This document shows positions 23,955 to 33,195 of a stretch of 64,000 nt of DNA, piece after piece. Every line of letters starts with the position of its first letter. The stretch's first letter is position 1. The position numbers were made by a program, and so were the translations under genes. Under the pieces are notes generated by a model, which saw only the letters and a program-made list of their open reading frames with translations, was not told the origin of the DNA and made no database searches. Source of the DNA: Oscillospiraceae bacterium (GTDB lineage Bacteria > Bacillota > Clostridia > Oscillospirales > Ruminococcaceae); contig DOQG01000060.1 of NCBI GenBank assembly GCA_003512525.1, positions 91,969-155,968 of the forward strand, written 5' to 3'.

Positions 23955-25400
23955 ATCAAACTGTATGATATCTGCCCGGCGGCTGAAGCCGCGGGTATAG
24001 AAAACACAGAGGTGACAGGCGTTACCGATGATACGCGTGAGGTCACCGAAGGCAGTATATTTGTCTGCATAAAAGGCGCAAATTTTGACGGTCACAGCGC
24101 GGCGCGGAAAATGCTCGACAGCGGCGCTCAATTGGTAGTTGCCGAATATGATACAGGTTGTGAGCGTCAGGTCATAGTGAAAAACACAAGGCTTGAGCTT
24201 GCAAATCTGCTTTCGCGCTTTTACAGTGAGCCAACAAAGAAGTTTAAACTGCTTGCTGTCACCGGAACTAACGGCAAGACCACAACGGCGCACTTTGTAA
24301 AGCATATACTTACTGTTCTCGGTAAGAAGTGCGGCTGTATAGGCACGGCCGGAAATGATACCTGCTCCGGTGAGCTCAAACCCTCACAGCATGGGACTCC
24401 GACAGTGCCGAGAGCAACGGTGCTGTATGAGTGGTTTAAAGAAATGGCTGATAACGGCGCGGATTACTGCATTATGGAGGCAAGCTCACAGGCACTCGAC
24501 CAGTACCGTATAGGCAATGAAAAAGTTGCTGTAGCAGGATTTACAAATCTGACGCGCGACCATCTTGATTATCACGGTACGATGGAAAACTATTTTCAGG
24601 CAAAGCGCCGTGTGTTTACAATGTGCAAAACTGCGGTAGTAAATATCGATGATGAATACGGCAGACGGCTTGCCGATGAATTTTCCGACATTGCTGTGAC
24701 CTACAGCGTAAGCGGCAAGGCGGATATATACGCCGGGTTCATAAAAATGAATGCGCACGGTTCGTCATTTATGATAGTCAATGAGCGTGAGCACAGGGCT
24801 TGTCGGGTAGATATACCTATGGCGGGGCTTTATAATGTGCAGAACGCACTGTGCGCAATAGCTATGGTGACGGCGCTCGGATACGATATGACCGAGTGCG
24901 CAAAGGCACTTGCAACGCTTGACGGTGTTGACGGCAGAATGAATGTTGTGTATCGCGGCGATTTTACCGTAATAACCGATTATGCGCATACCGATGACGC
25001 ACTTATCAAGGTGCTGTCAACTCTTAAAGCAGTAACAAAGGGCAGGCTTATATGCGTGTTCGGTGCGGCGGGCGACAGGGATAGGGAAAAGCGCCCTATG
25101 ATGGGAAAAGCCGCGGAAGAAAATGCCGATATGCTTGTCATAACATCTGATAACCCCGCACATGAAAATCCCGATGATATAATAAAGGCGGTGCTTTCGG
25201 GCACTGCGGGTACAAAGCCTTGTAAGTGTATTACCGACAGATATGAGGCTATTGAGTACGCACTTGATATCGCCGGGAAAGACGATGTGATCGCGCTGTG
25301 CGGCAAGGGTCACGAAACATATCAGATAATCGGCGATGAATATCTGCCGTTTTGTGAAAAGGACATAGTAAAAGATATAATGAAGAGGAAAGGAAACTGA
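23955..25400 (+). CDS. murE: UDP-MurNAc-tripeptide synthetase MurE (likely non-canonical start codon)
   Basis: MurE adds the third residue of the peptide stem to UDP-MurNAc-L-Ala-D-Glu. The Mur-ligase P-loop TGTNGKTTTAHFVKH, the HLDYHGTMENYFQAK region and the C-terminal SDNPAHENPDDI are seen. SDNPAxE is close to the DNPR motif of meso-diaminopimelate-type enzymes but lacks its arginine, so the added residue is uncertain. The first ATG/GTG/TTG-type codon is GTG 24012, which lacks a ribosome site and cuts into the N domain. The reading frame is open only back to 23931. After GGAGAGGG the frame reads ATT ATC AAA CTG TAT; starting at ATC 23955 (or ATT 23952, or CTG 23961) gives the normal N terminus. 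The coordinate given is my best estimate. Confidence 0.85.
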   Translation: MKLYDICPAAEAAGIENTEVTGVTDDTREVTEGSIFVCIKGANFDGHSAARKMLDSGAQLVVAEYDTGCERQVIVKNTRLELANLLSRFYSEPTKKFKLLAVTGTNGKTTTAHFVKHILTVLGKKCGCIGTAGNDTCSGELKPSQHGTPTVPRATVLYEWFKEMADNGADYCIMEASSQALDQYRIGNEKVAVAGFTNLTRDHLDYHGTMENYFQAKRRVFTMCKTAVVNIDDEYGRRLADEFSDIAVTYSVSGKADIYAGFIKMNAHGSSFMIVNEREHRACRVDIPMAGLYNVQNALCAIAMVTALGYDMTECAKALATLDGVDGRMNVVYRGDFTVITDYAHTDDALIKVLSTLKAVTKGRLICVFGAAGDRDREKRPMMGKAAEENADMLVITSDNPAHENPDDIIKAVLSGTAGTKPCKCITDRYEAIEYALDIAGKDDVIALCGKGHETYQIIGDEYLPFCEKDIVKDIMKRKGN

Positions 25401-25403
25401 TAT

Positions 25404-26420
25404 ATGAATATTCCTGCTACCGTGATAACCGCAGTGATAAGCTTCGGCATAACCGCACTGCTTGGATTTGTGGCGATACCCGCGCTGAAAAGACTGAAAT
25501 TCGGTCAGACGATACTTGATATCGGTCCTGCATGGCACAAGTCAAAGAACGGCACACCGACTATGGGCGGAGTTATGTTCATCGCGGGTGTTATAATCTC
25601 GTTTGCGGCGGGCATTGCGATAATGTGGGCTGGCGGCAATATAAATATGGACGAGGTAGGCTCGCAAAAGCTCGCAAAGGCGATATCGGCCGTTATAATG
25701 GCTCTGCTGTTCGGCTTTGTCGGCTTTGTTGACGATCTTATCAAGGTAAAGAAAAAGCAGAACGAGGGTCTTAAGCCCATGCAGAAGATAATAATGCAGG
25801 TGCTTATCATTGCCGCATTCTTCACCTCTCATATTATCGCGGGCGACACTTCCACAGTAATAACGTTCCCGTTCTTAGGTCAGCTTGACTTTGGTATATT
25901 CTATTATATCGTAATGGGGCTCGGCATACTGTACCTTGTCAATGCAGTAAACCTGACAGATGGCGTTGACGGACTTTGTTCGTCTGTAACGCTCGTATAC
26001 TGCGCGGCTTATGTTCTGATCTGCTCGCTTCTCGGTATGAACGAGATGGGGCTTGTTTCGGCGGCGGCAGGTGCAGGCTGTCTTGGCTTTATGGTATGGA
26101 ATTTGCACCCCGCAAAGGTAATGATGGGCGATACGGGCTCAATGTTCCTCGGCGGTATCGTTACCGCGGTCGGAATTGGTACAGGCACTGAATTTGTAAT
26201 GGTAGTATGCTGTGCTGTCTATATCTGGGAAGCTCTCTCGGTACTGATACAGATGACATACTTCAAGATAACACACGGCAAGCGTCTTTTCAAGATGACC
26301 CCCATACATCACAGCTTTGAGATAAGGGGCTGGAAAGAGGGCAAGATAGTTGCCGTATTCTCACTGCTTGAGCTGCTTGCTTGCAGTGTCGGAATACTTC
26401 TTCAGTATTTCGGAAACTGA
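25404..26420 (+). CDS. mraY: Phospho-N-acetylmuramoyl-pentapeptide transferase MraY
   Basis: A 338-residue enzyme with about ten membrane segments. It transfers phospho-MurNAc-pentapeptide to undecaprenyl phosphate to make lipid I. The catalytic motifs FVDDLIKVKKKQNEGLKP, NLTDGVDGL, MMGDTGSMFLGG and MTPIHHSFE are all present. It starts four bases after murE. murF and murD, which often surround mraY in other clusters, are absent here. Confidence 0.97.
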   Translation: MNIPATVITAVISFGITALLGFVAIPALKRLKFGQTILDIGPAWHKSKNGTPTMGGVMFIAGVIISFAAGIAIMWAGGNINMDEVGSQKLAKAISAVIMALLFGFVGFVDDLIKVKKKQNEGLKPMQKIIMQVLIIAAFFTSHIIAGDTSTVITFPFLGQLDFGIFYYIVMGLGILYLVNAVNLTDGVDGLCSSVTLVYCAAYVLICSLLGMNEMGLVSAAAGAGCLGFMVWNLHPAKVMMGDTGSMFLGGIVTAVGIGTGTEFVMVVCCAVYIWEALSVLIQMTYFKITHGKRLFKMTPIHHSFEIRGWKEGKIVAVFSLLELLACSVGILLQYFGN

Positions 26421-26448
26421 GAAAATAACTACGAAAGGGGGATCATTC

Positions 26449-27933
26449 GTGTCGGAGAAAAACGGACTCAGCTATGAACAGCGAAAAGCAATGTACGAAC
26501 AGAATATTCGCGACACGGACGGCAAGCGTCATGTTGACAAGCTGCGTGACGTTCCGCAGGTAAACAACGGAAGTAAAAAGAAAGTCCCCTCGGCAAGGCA
26601 CAGAGCACAGAGGATAGAGCTTAAACCGCCGAAAAGCGAACCTGTTGAGCACGAAAGTGTACAGAGCAGACATGAAAAGCGCGACAGCGGCTCAATGACG
26701 GAAAATTTGTACGGAATATTCCGCAGGAAATATCCTAAAGTAAAGATAGTCCCGCCTTACATGGAGTGCGTTAAATATAAAATGCGCGGTAAATTTGATA
26801 TGCCCTTGTTTACCGCAACGCTGATATTACTTGTAATGGGAATAATTATGATGTCGTCGGCAAGTTACGCCTATGCGCTTAAGGAAGAGGGCAACAGCTT
26901 TGCATATGCCGAAAGACAGTTGGTTGCGGCGGTGATCGGGTTTATAGCAATGATAGTATGCTCATCGTTTGATTATCACTTGCTTGTGCGCCCGATAAAG
27001 ACGTTTTTCAGAACCGATAAAAAGAAACCTGAAAACGGCAAAGGTATGAATATAGCGATACTGTTTTTCCTGTTCTGCGTTGTGCTGATGATAGCGGTTT
27101 TGCTTGTAGGCGACGCGGTGAACGATGCAAAAAGATGGATCACGATCGGCGGTATACAATTCCAACCGTCTGAACTTCTGAAGATCGGAATGATAATATT
27201 GCTTGCCTATATGCTCCAGAACAGCTATGAATACCGTAACAGGCTGTGGTACGGCTTCGGTAAGCAGGCATTTATAGCGTTTTTTGCGGCGGCGCTGTGT
27301 ATGGCTCAGCGACACGTTTCGGCGATGCTTATTATTCTTGCTATTGCATTCGTGATGATGTTTGTCGGCGGCTCAAACAAGGGCGGACTTATAGTACTTG
27401 TGCTTGTTGCGGTCATAGGCTTTATAGCGCTCGTTTATGTGTTCAAGTGGGAATATCTCACAGACCGTATAACAAGCTGGCTTCACCCATTCTCTGATGC
27501 GGGCGACACCACCTATCAGACCTCACAGTCGCTTATAACAATAGGCTCGGGCGGCTGGTTCGGACTGGGACTCGGAAACTCAAGGCAGAAATACTACTAC
27601 CTTCCCGAGAGCCAGAATGACTTTGTATTCTCAATAATATGTGAAGAGCTCGGCTTCTTCGGCGGTATGACAGTAATACTGCTGTTCGTACTGTTTGAAG
27701 TAAGAGGCTTTATAATAGCAGGCAGAGCAAAGGATAAATTCGGTTCGCTGATGGCGCTCGGAATAACGCTCCAGATAGGACTGCAGGCGATACTGAATAT
27801 CGCCGTTGCGTGCAACGCTATACCGAATACCGGTATTTCGCTCCCGTTTTTCAGCTACGGAAGAACGGCGCTTATTACACAGCTCGCGGAAGTCGGACTG
27901 CTGCTGAACATATCAAGAGATGCCGATACCTGA
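26449..27933 (+). CDS. ftsW: SEDS family glycosyltransferase FtsW with long N-terminal extension
   Basis: A 494-residue SEDS peptidoglycan polymerase. The start is GTG at 26449 after GAAAGGGGG; the frame opens earlier inside mraY. Residues 1 to about 112 are a hydrophilic, lysine/arginine-rich cytoplasmic tail not found in standard FtsW, which is about 380 residues. About ten membrane segments follow, with FQPSELLKIGMI, the large loop containing YQTSQSLITIGSGGWFGLGLG and the C-terminal NTGISLPFFSYGRTALI signature. It acts with the adjacent class B PBP at the septum. RodA is less likely, given the dcw context next to murG. Confidence 0.93.
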   Translation: MSEKNGLSYEQRKAMYEQNIRDTDGKRHVDKLRDVPQVNNGSKKKVPSARHRAQRIELKPPKSEPVEHESVQSRHEKRDSGSMTENLYGIFRRKYPKVKIVPPYMECVKYKMRGKFDMPLFTATLILLVMGIIMMSSASYAYALKEEGNSFAYAERQLVAAVIGFIAMIVCSSFDYHLLVRPIKTFFRTDKKKPENGKGMNIAILFFLFCVVLMIAVLLVGDAVNDAKRWITIGGIQFQPSELLKIGMIILLAYMLQNSYEYRNRLWYGFGKQAFIAFFAAALCMAQRHVSAMLIILAIAFVMMFVGGSNKGGLIVLVLVAVIGFIALVYVFKWEYLTDRITSWLHPFSDAGDTTYQTSQSLITIGSGGWFGLGLGNSRQKYYYLPESQNDFVFSIICEELGFFGGMTVILLFVLFEVRGFIIAGRAKDKFGSLMALGITLQIGLQAILNIAVACNAIPNTGISLPFFSYGRTALITQLAEVGLLLNISRDADT

Positions 27934-27952
27934 TACCGAAAGGAAGAGTACA

Positions 27953-29071
27953 ATGAACGTTGCGTTTGCGGCAGGAGGTACGGGAGGACATATAAATCCC
28001 GCACTTGCCATTGCGGATAAATTGAAGGAAGTATTTCCCGATACAAATATACTTTTTATAGGTTCGCCCGATGGACTGGAGGCGAAGCTTGTCAAAAAGG
28101 CAGGCTATGACTTTGCGCCGGTAAAGATGGCAGGCATACAGCGCAAGCTGACACCTCACAATATAAAGCTCAATTTTCAGGCGATGCACTACTATCTGAA
28201 TGCGGGAAAGTGCATCAGAAAGATATTTGACGGCTTTAGTCCCGACCTTGTTATCGGCACGGGAGGATATGTGACCGGCACAGTACTTAAAACCGCACTG
28301 AAATGTAAAATCAAGACAGCGCTCCATGAGAGCAATTCTCTTCCGGGCGTATCGACAAAGATGCTTGCTTCAAAGGCGGATCTTGTAATGCTAGGCACAG
28401 AGGACGCAAAAAAGCACCTCTCTGAATGCAAAAGGTGCGTTGTCACCGGAAACCCGCTGAGAAACAATATCCCGATAGAAGAAAAGTCTGCGGCAAGAAA
28501 AAGGCTCGGACTCCCCGACTGCCTTACGATCCTTTCTGCGGGCGGAAGTCAGGGCGCGTCAAGGATAAACGAAGCGGTAGTGCATCTTCTTGCATATGAG
28601 CAGAAGAAAGGCAACATAAATCATATTCACGGTTACGGCAAGCACGGCAAGGACACATTTATGCAAAGCCTTGCCGAAAACGGTGTTGACCCGAACAATG
28701 AGCATTTCATCATCAGGGAATATATCGATAATATGTACACCTGTATGTGTGCAAGCGACCTTATCATAACAAGGGCGGGTGCAATGACACTGACCGAGCT
28801 TATGGCGATAGGCAGGGCATCAATATTGATACCTTATCCGTATGCGGCGGAAAATCATCAATATTATAATGCGTTGACGCTTCAGAACGCCAACGCAGGC
28901 AGGATAATAGACGACAAGGAGCTTACAGGCGCAGTACTCATAGATACGGTTACAAAGCTTGCGGACGACCCCGAGCTTCTGAAGCTTATGAGCGAGAATG
29001 CGGCAAAGCTGTCAAAGCACGATGCGGCAGGCGTAATACTGCGTGAGATAACCGATCTTATGGGTCTTTAA
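27953..29071 (+). CDS. murG: UDP-GlcNAc:lipid I N-acetylglucosaminyltransferase MurG
   Basis: A 372-residue GT28 enzyme that converts lipid I to lipid II at the inner membrane face. The N-terminal FAAGGTGGHINPALAIADKL glycine-rich loop, the HESNSLPG segment and the C-terminal ITRAGAMTLTELMAIGRASILIPYP motif with AAENHQ are clear. The ATG at 27953 follows AAAGGAAGAG. Confidence 0.97.
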   Translation: MNVAFAAGGTGGHINPALAIADKLKEVFPDTNILFIGSPDGLEAKLVKKAGYDFAPVKMAGIQRKLTPHNIKLNFQAMHYYLNAGKCIRKIFDGFSPDLVIGTGGYVTGTVLKTALKCKIKTALHESNSLPGVSTKMLASKADLVMLGTEDAKKHLSECKRCVVTGNPLRNNIPIEEKSAARKRLGLPDCLTILSAGGSQGASRINEAVVHLLAYEQKKGNINHIHGYGKHGKDTFMQSLAENGVDPNNEHFIIREYIDNMYTCMCASDLIITRAGAMTLTELMAIGRASILIPYPYAAENHQYYNALTLQNANAGRIIDDKELTGAVLIDTVTKLADDPELLKLMSENAAKLSKHDAAGVILREITDLMGL

Positions 29072-29136
29072 AATCGCATTTCACCCATTCACCCCGAATG
29101 GCATAATATGAAGAAAAGCTATGAGAGGGTGATATT

Positions 29137-30402
29137 TTGGATAAACAGAAACTTATTATAAAAGGCGGAAACAGGATCGAGGGTGAGCTTGCGCTTCACG
29201 GCGCAAAGAATGCGGCATTGCCTCTTCTCGCGGCAACGGTACTGATAAAAGACGGTGAGTGTATCATACATAACTGTCCCGGACTCACCGATGTCGATGC
29301 GGCGCTTCGCATACTGTCGCATATCGGCGTAAAATGCAGGCGCGACGGCAGTACGGTGATATCCGATTCTTCTGCAATAGGAAACTGTGAGATACCGGTA
29401 AGCCTTATGCGTGAAATGCGCTCGTCAATAGTTTTTCTTGGCTCAGTGCTCGGCAGGACAGGACATTGCAGAATGTCATATCCCGGCGGCTGTGAGCTGG
29501 GTCCGCGACCTATAGATCTTCATCTTGCGGCACTGCGCAGTATGGGAGCGGTGATAGAGGAGTCACATGGCTTTCTTGACTGTACAGCACCGAAAGGGCT
29601 GAAAGGAACTTCTGTTTCGCTGTCATTCCCGTCTGTAGGCGCTACAGAAAATGTAATGCTGGCGGCAGTAACAGCAAACGGTGTTACCGAGATAGAGGGC
29701 GCGGCAAAAGAGCCTGAGATATGCGATCTCGCATCATTCCTTGTTTCCTGCGGAGCGGATATAAGCGGCGCGGGAACTGACAGGATAATAATACGCGGCA
29801 AGGATAAGCTTTCAGGCTGTGAGCACAGCGTAATGCCGGACAGAATAGCGGCAGTGACATATCTTTGCTGTGCGGCGGTAACAGGCGGTGAAATTATCCT
29901 TACAGGTGCGGATATAACGCATATCGGAGCTGTCGTGCCTGTTCTTAAAGAGATGGGTTGCCGTGTTTATTCGTTCGGAAGAAACAGTATTTATATAAAT
30001 GCGCCGGAAAGGCTGAAAGCTCCTCATATTATACGGACAATGCCTTATCCGGGGTTTCCGACGGATGCCCAGGCACCGCTTATGGCGGCGTGTGCTTCGG
30101 CAGACGGTACAGCGGTCTTTGTGGAAAATATATTTGATAACCGCTATCGTCATGTCGGCGAACTGCTTCGTATGGGAGCAACGATCAAAACAGAGGGCAG
30201 AGTTGCTGTTGTGCAAGGAGTACGAAAACTGTCGGCGGCAGAGCTCGTATCTCCCGATCTGAGGGGAGGCGCGGCGCTGGTCATAGCGGCGCTCAGCGCA
30301 GAGGGCACATCATCTATAGGCGGCATATCTCATATCGACAGAGGATATGAATCGATAGAAAAAGCGCTTTACAGCGTGGGAGCAGATATAAAAAGAATTT
30401 GA
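29137..30402 (+). CDS. murA: UDP-N-acetylglucosamine 1-carboxyvinyltransferase MurA
   Basis: A 421-residue enolpyruvyl transferase, the first committed step of peptidoglycan synthesis. The N-terminal GGNRIEGELALHGAKNAALPLLAA holds the catalytic lysine and asparagine (KN). The catalytic cysteine is in YPGGCELGPRPIDLHL, which predicts sensitivity to fosfomycin. The start codon is TTG after a GAGAGGGTG site, so no ATG is used. It is unusual for murA to lie inside the dcw cluster but this is common in Clostridia. Confidence 0.96.
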   Translation: MDKQKLIIKGGNRIEGELALHGAKNAALPLLAATVLIKDGECIIHNCPGLTDVDAALRILSHIGVKCRRDGSTVISDSSAIGNCEIPVSLMREMRSSIVFLGSVLGRTGHCRMSYPGGCELGPRPIDLHLAALRSMGAVIEESHGFLDCTAPKGLKGTSVSLSFPSVGATENVMLAAVTANGVTEIEGAAKEPEICDLASFLVSCGADISGAGTDRIIIRGKDKLSGCEHSVMPDRIAAVTYLCCAAVTGGEIILTGADITHIGAVVPVLKEMGCRVYSFGRNSIYINAPERLKAPHIIRTMPYPGFPTDAQAPLMAACASADGTAVFVENIFDNRYRHVGELLRMGATIKTEGRVAVVQGVRKLSAAELVSPDLRGGAALVIAALSAEGTSSIGGISHIDRGYESIEKALYSVGADIKRI

Positions 30403-30422
30403 AAATAAAAGGAGGTGCGAAA

Positions 30423-31769
30423 ATGGCTGACATAACCGAAAGAGATAAGAATAACCTGTGGGCGGAAATGCCGCCGTCAGGCAAGAAGCGCTTACAGCAG
30501 GAAAATTCACAGCCGAAACCCGCACCCGAAAATACGCCCGACAATAAAAAGGGTAAAAAGAAAAAATCAAAACCCGATAACAAAAAGACCGCAAAAAAGC
30601 AGAAGGATAAAAAGAGCAATATCACTGAAAAAACGGCAAAACGACCGGAGAAAGACGTAAACGCAGATAACGGTACGGCATCTAAAGCACAGCGTATGCC
30701 GCAGTTCCTCAGCGAAAACACAAGAACCGACATTCCTGTCGTAAAGCCTGTGGATATCCAGAACCGCGTTCTTCGCAACAAGCCAAGGTCAAAGGAAGAT
30801 ACACGCGAAAGAAAACGCAGAAAGCGTCTTTCTGCCTATATCGTATATTATATTATATTCGGCATACTGGCAGTGGTAATACTGACAGTGCTGTCAACGA
30901 CCGTATTATTTAATTTTTCTAAGTACAGGATAACAGGCGACACGGTGTACACCGAACAGCAGATAATCGATGCAACGGGAGTCAATGTCGGCGACAACCT
31001 GATACTTATGGACGCGGGCGCAGTAAAGGACAGACTGATAGCGGCACTTCCGTATGTAGATAAGGTTGAAGTCAGCCGCAACATTTTCACCTGCGCACTT
31101 GAAATTAAGCTCAATCCCGCAACTGCGGTGGCAAATGTCAAAAAGAATGACCGCTACTATCTTGTCAGCGAAAACGGCAGAATAATGGATGCGGAGCTGA
31201 AAGCTCCCGATAAGAACTGTGTCGTTGTACTCGGATTTGACCCCGAATACGCAAAGTCGGGCGATTTTCTGTCCGTGACCGATGAGGGAAGCCGTAATAT
31301 GCTTACAAAGCTTCTCAGAGCGGTAAAGACGTATGATGAAATAGACGATGAAAACGAGTATGAGACACAGCAGAAGTACGATTGCGTGTTCGCACTTATC
31401 GAGCTTTGCAAAGAGCTTGACATCAGCGGACATATCAAGACGATAGATATATCAAGCATATACGGCATAAAGCTGAACTATGATAATAAGCTTACTCTTG
31501 AACTCGGTGATATGACCGATGCAAAGCTAAAGCTCACGGTAGGCAAGAACCTTATAGACAAGGGCGAATTTGACGGAGAAAAGGGCGTGCTTGTCCTGTC
31601 ACAGCTCAGTGAAAACACATATAATATGAAGGTGACATTCAGACCCGAGTATGATGACACAAGTAAGGATGACACAAGCAGCAGCGAGCCTGAGCCGACA
31701 CCCGACACTCCCGATAACAGCGAACCCGTCCCGGGCGATACGACAGAACCGTCCGAATCTGCCGAATAA
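30423..31769 (+). CDS. ftsQ: Cell division protein FtsQ/DivIB
   Basis: A 448-residue bitopic protein. Residues 1 to about 135 are a long basic cytoplasmic region rich in Lys, Pro and Asn. One membrane segment follows (about 140-165), then the POTRA domain beginning FSKYRITGDTVYTEQQI and a FtsQ-type beta domain. The C-terminal tail of about 40 residues is rich in Ser, Glu, Pro and Asp. The ATG at 30423 follows AAAGGAGGTG; an in-frame ATG at 30399 overlaps murA. It recruits FtsL and FtsB/DivIC. Confidence 0.88.
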   Translation: MADITERDKNNLWAEMPPSGKKRLQQENSQPKPAPENTPDNKKGKKKKSKPDNKKTAKKQKDKKSNITEKTAKRPEKDVNADNGTASKAQRMPQFLSENTRTDIPVVKPVDIQNRVLRNKPRSKEDTRERKRRKRLSAYIVYYIIFGILAVVILTVLSTTVLFNFSKYRITGDTVYTEQQIIDATGVNVGDNLILMDAGAVKDRLIAALPYVDKVEVSRNIFTCALEIKLNPATAVANVKKNDRYYLVSENGRIMDAELKAPDKNCVVVLGFDPEYAKSGDFLSVTDEGSRNMLTKLLRAVKTYDEIDDENEYETQQKYDCVFALIELCKELDISGHIKTIDISSIYGIKLNYDNKLTLELGDMTDAKLKLTVGKNLIDKGEFDGEKGVLVLSQLSENTYNMKVTFRPEYDDTSKDDTSSSEPEPTPDTPDNSEPVPGDTTEPSESAE

Positions 31770-31843
31770 CGGTCAAAAACGCAAGATATTGTGGTAATTT
31801 ATAATCGCAGTTCAAATTATGATGATATTTTTTATCAAAACGC

Positions 31844-31872
31844 TTGCAATTAGAAAAAGAATCTGTTAAAAT
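31844..31872 (+). promoter_or_regulatory. Promoter of ftsZ
   Basis: TTGCAA (31844-31849) and TAAAAT (31867-31872) with a 17-base spacer, 48 bases upstream of the ftsZ start. It allows ftsZ transcription separate from the dcw promoter. Confidence 0.75.
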
Positions 31873-31920
31873 ATTATAGTAGACAGTTTTATCTGTAAAT
31901 TATACGGAGGAATGCAAAAA

Positions 31921-33096
31921 ATGAACTTTGATTTCGATGATGAAGAGTTTGAGCGTGATGTCAAAATAAAAGTTGTCGGCGTTGGCGGCGGCGGCGGAAA
32001 CGCAGTAGAGAACATGGTCAGAAACAACGTTGAAGGCGTTGATTTTATCATAATAAACACCGATGTAGCGGCCCTTAAGTCTAAGGACGGCAATACTATG
32101 GAGCGTGTACAGATAGGCAGAAAGACCACAAAGGGTCGAGGTGCGGGCGGAAAGCCACCCGTAGCCGCAGAGTCCGCTAAGGAAAACAGCGATGATATCG
32201 CCGAAGTACTCAAGGGTGCTTCTCTCGTATTCGTAGCGGCAGGTATGGGCGGCGGCACAGGTACAGGTGCAGCTCCTGTTATAGCACAGATCGCTAAGGA
32301 TATGGGTATACTTACAGTCGGTGTTGTTACAAAGCCTTTCGATTTTGAAAGAGAATTTAAGATGAACCTTGCGCTGCAGGGCATAGCAGAGCTGAGAAAG
32401 TATGTTGATGCACTCATCATCGTACCTAACCAGCGCTTGCTTTCAATAAAAGAAAAGAATATTTCTATCAAGGCGGCTTACGCTATGGTAGATAATGTGC
32501 TTTACCAGGCGGTAAAGGGCATATCTGATCTTATCACTCATGACGGTGTTATCAACATCGACTTTGAGGACGTAAGAACGACCCTTGAGGGTGCAGGCGA
32601 TGCACATATGGCTATCGGTCACGGCTCAGGCGATACACGCGCAGAAGATGCCGTAGCAGAGGTTGTAAACAGCCCCCTGCTCGAAACATCGATAAAGAAC
32701 GCAGGAAAGCTTCTTGTTAACCTCACAATGTCTGAGGATACACCTCTTGACGATGTTGAAAAGGTGATGCAGCTTCTTACTCAGTCAGCCGCTCCCGATG
32801 TACAGGTCATTCACGGTGTTGACCTTGACAGCTCGCTCAGCGATGAGATGGTGATCACGGTTATTGCTACTTGCTTTAAGGATAATGCAGGTCACTCGAT
32901 GGTAACTTCGGACGAAGCGGTTGCAAAGACTGTACTTGCTTCAACCTTCACGGATGATGCAGGCTCGGAAAACAAGGTAGAAAACTCTCTGACAGAATCT
33001 CTCGTTTTCCCGGAAACACCCGCTAACGCAGGTGATACAGCTGAGGATGATCCTTTCTCGGAGTTGTCTGAACTTCTGAACAACAGAGGCAACTGA
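31921..33096 (+). CDS. ftsZ: Cell division GTPase FtsZ
   Basis: A 391-residue tubulin homolog that forms the Z ring. The glycine-rich VVGVGGGGGNAVENMV, the tubulin signature AAGMGGGTGTGAAPVIA near residue 105, and NVDFEDVRT-like (NIDFEDVRTTLEGAG) are present. The ATG at 31921 lies 10 bases after GGAGG; the in-frame ATG at 31912 is only one base from it. The C terminus is DDPFSELSELLNNRGN and lacks the usual DIPxFLR-type peptide that binds FtsA, SepF or ZipA partners. ftsA is not in the cluster. Confidence 0.97.
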   Translation: MNFDFDDEEFERDVKIKVVGVGGGGGNAVENMVRNNVEGVDFIIINTDVAALKSKDGNTMERVQIGRKTTKGRGAGGKPPVAAESAKENSDDIAEVLKGASLVFVAAGMGGGTGTGAAPVIAQIAKDMGILTVGVVTKPFDFEREFKMNLALQGIAELRKYVDALIIVPNQRLLSIKEKNISIKAAYAMVDNVLYQAVKGISDLITHDGVINIDFEDVRTTLEGAGDAHMAIGHGSGDTRAEDAVAEVVNSPLLETSIKNAGKLLVNLTMSEDTPLDDVEKVMQLLTQSAAPDVQVIHGVDLDSSLSDEMVITVIATCFKDNAGHSMVTSDEAVAKTVLASTFTDDAGSENKVENSLTESLVFPETPANAGDTAEDDPFSELSELLNNRGN

Positions 33097-33116
33097 TAAT
33101 ATTACATTACATATCG

Positions 33117-33143
33117 GCTCCCGATTTATCGTCGGGAGCTTTT
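33117..33143 (+). terminator. Rho-independent terminator of ftsZ
   Basis: GCTCCCGA and TCGGGAGC pair around TTTATCG, followed by TTTT. It closes the dcw cluster. Confidence 0.93.
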
Positions 33144-33195
33144 GTATATCCGACTTGATTTGTACCGGAATATTAAAACTATCGGCAGGTGAACA

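Noticed and set aside
30399..30422. Start of ftsQ at 30399 overlapping murA
   Set aside because: The ATG at 30423 follows a near-perfect AAAGGAGGTG site; 30399 has none.
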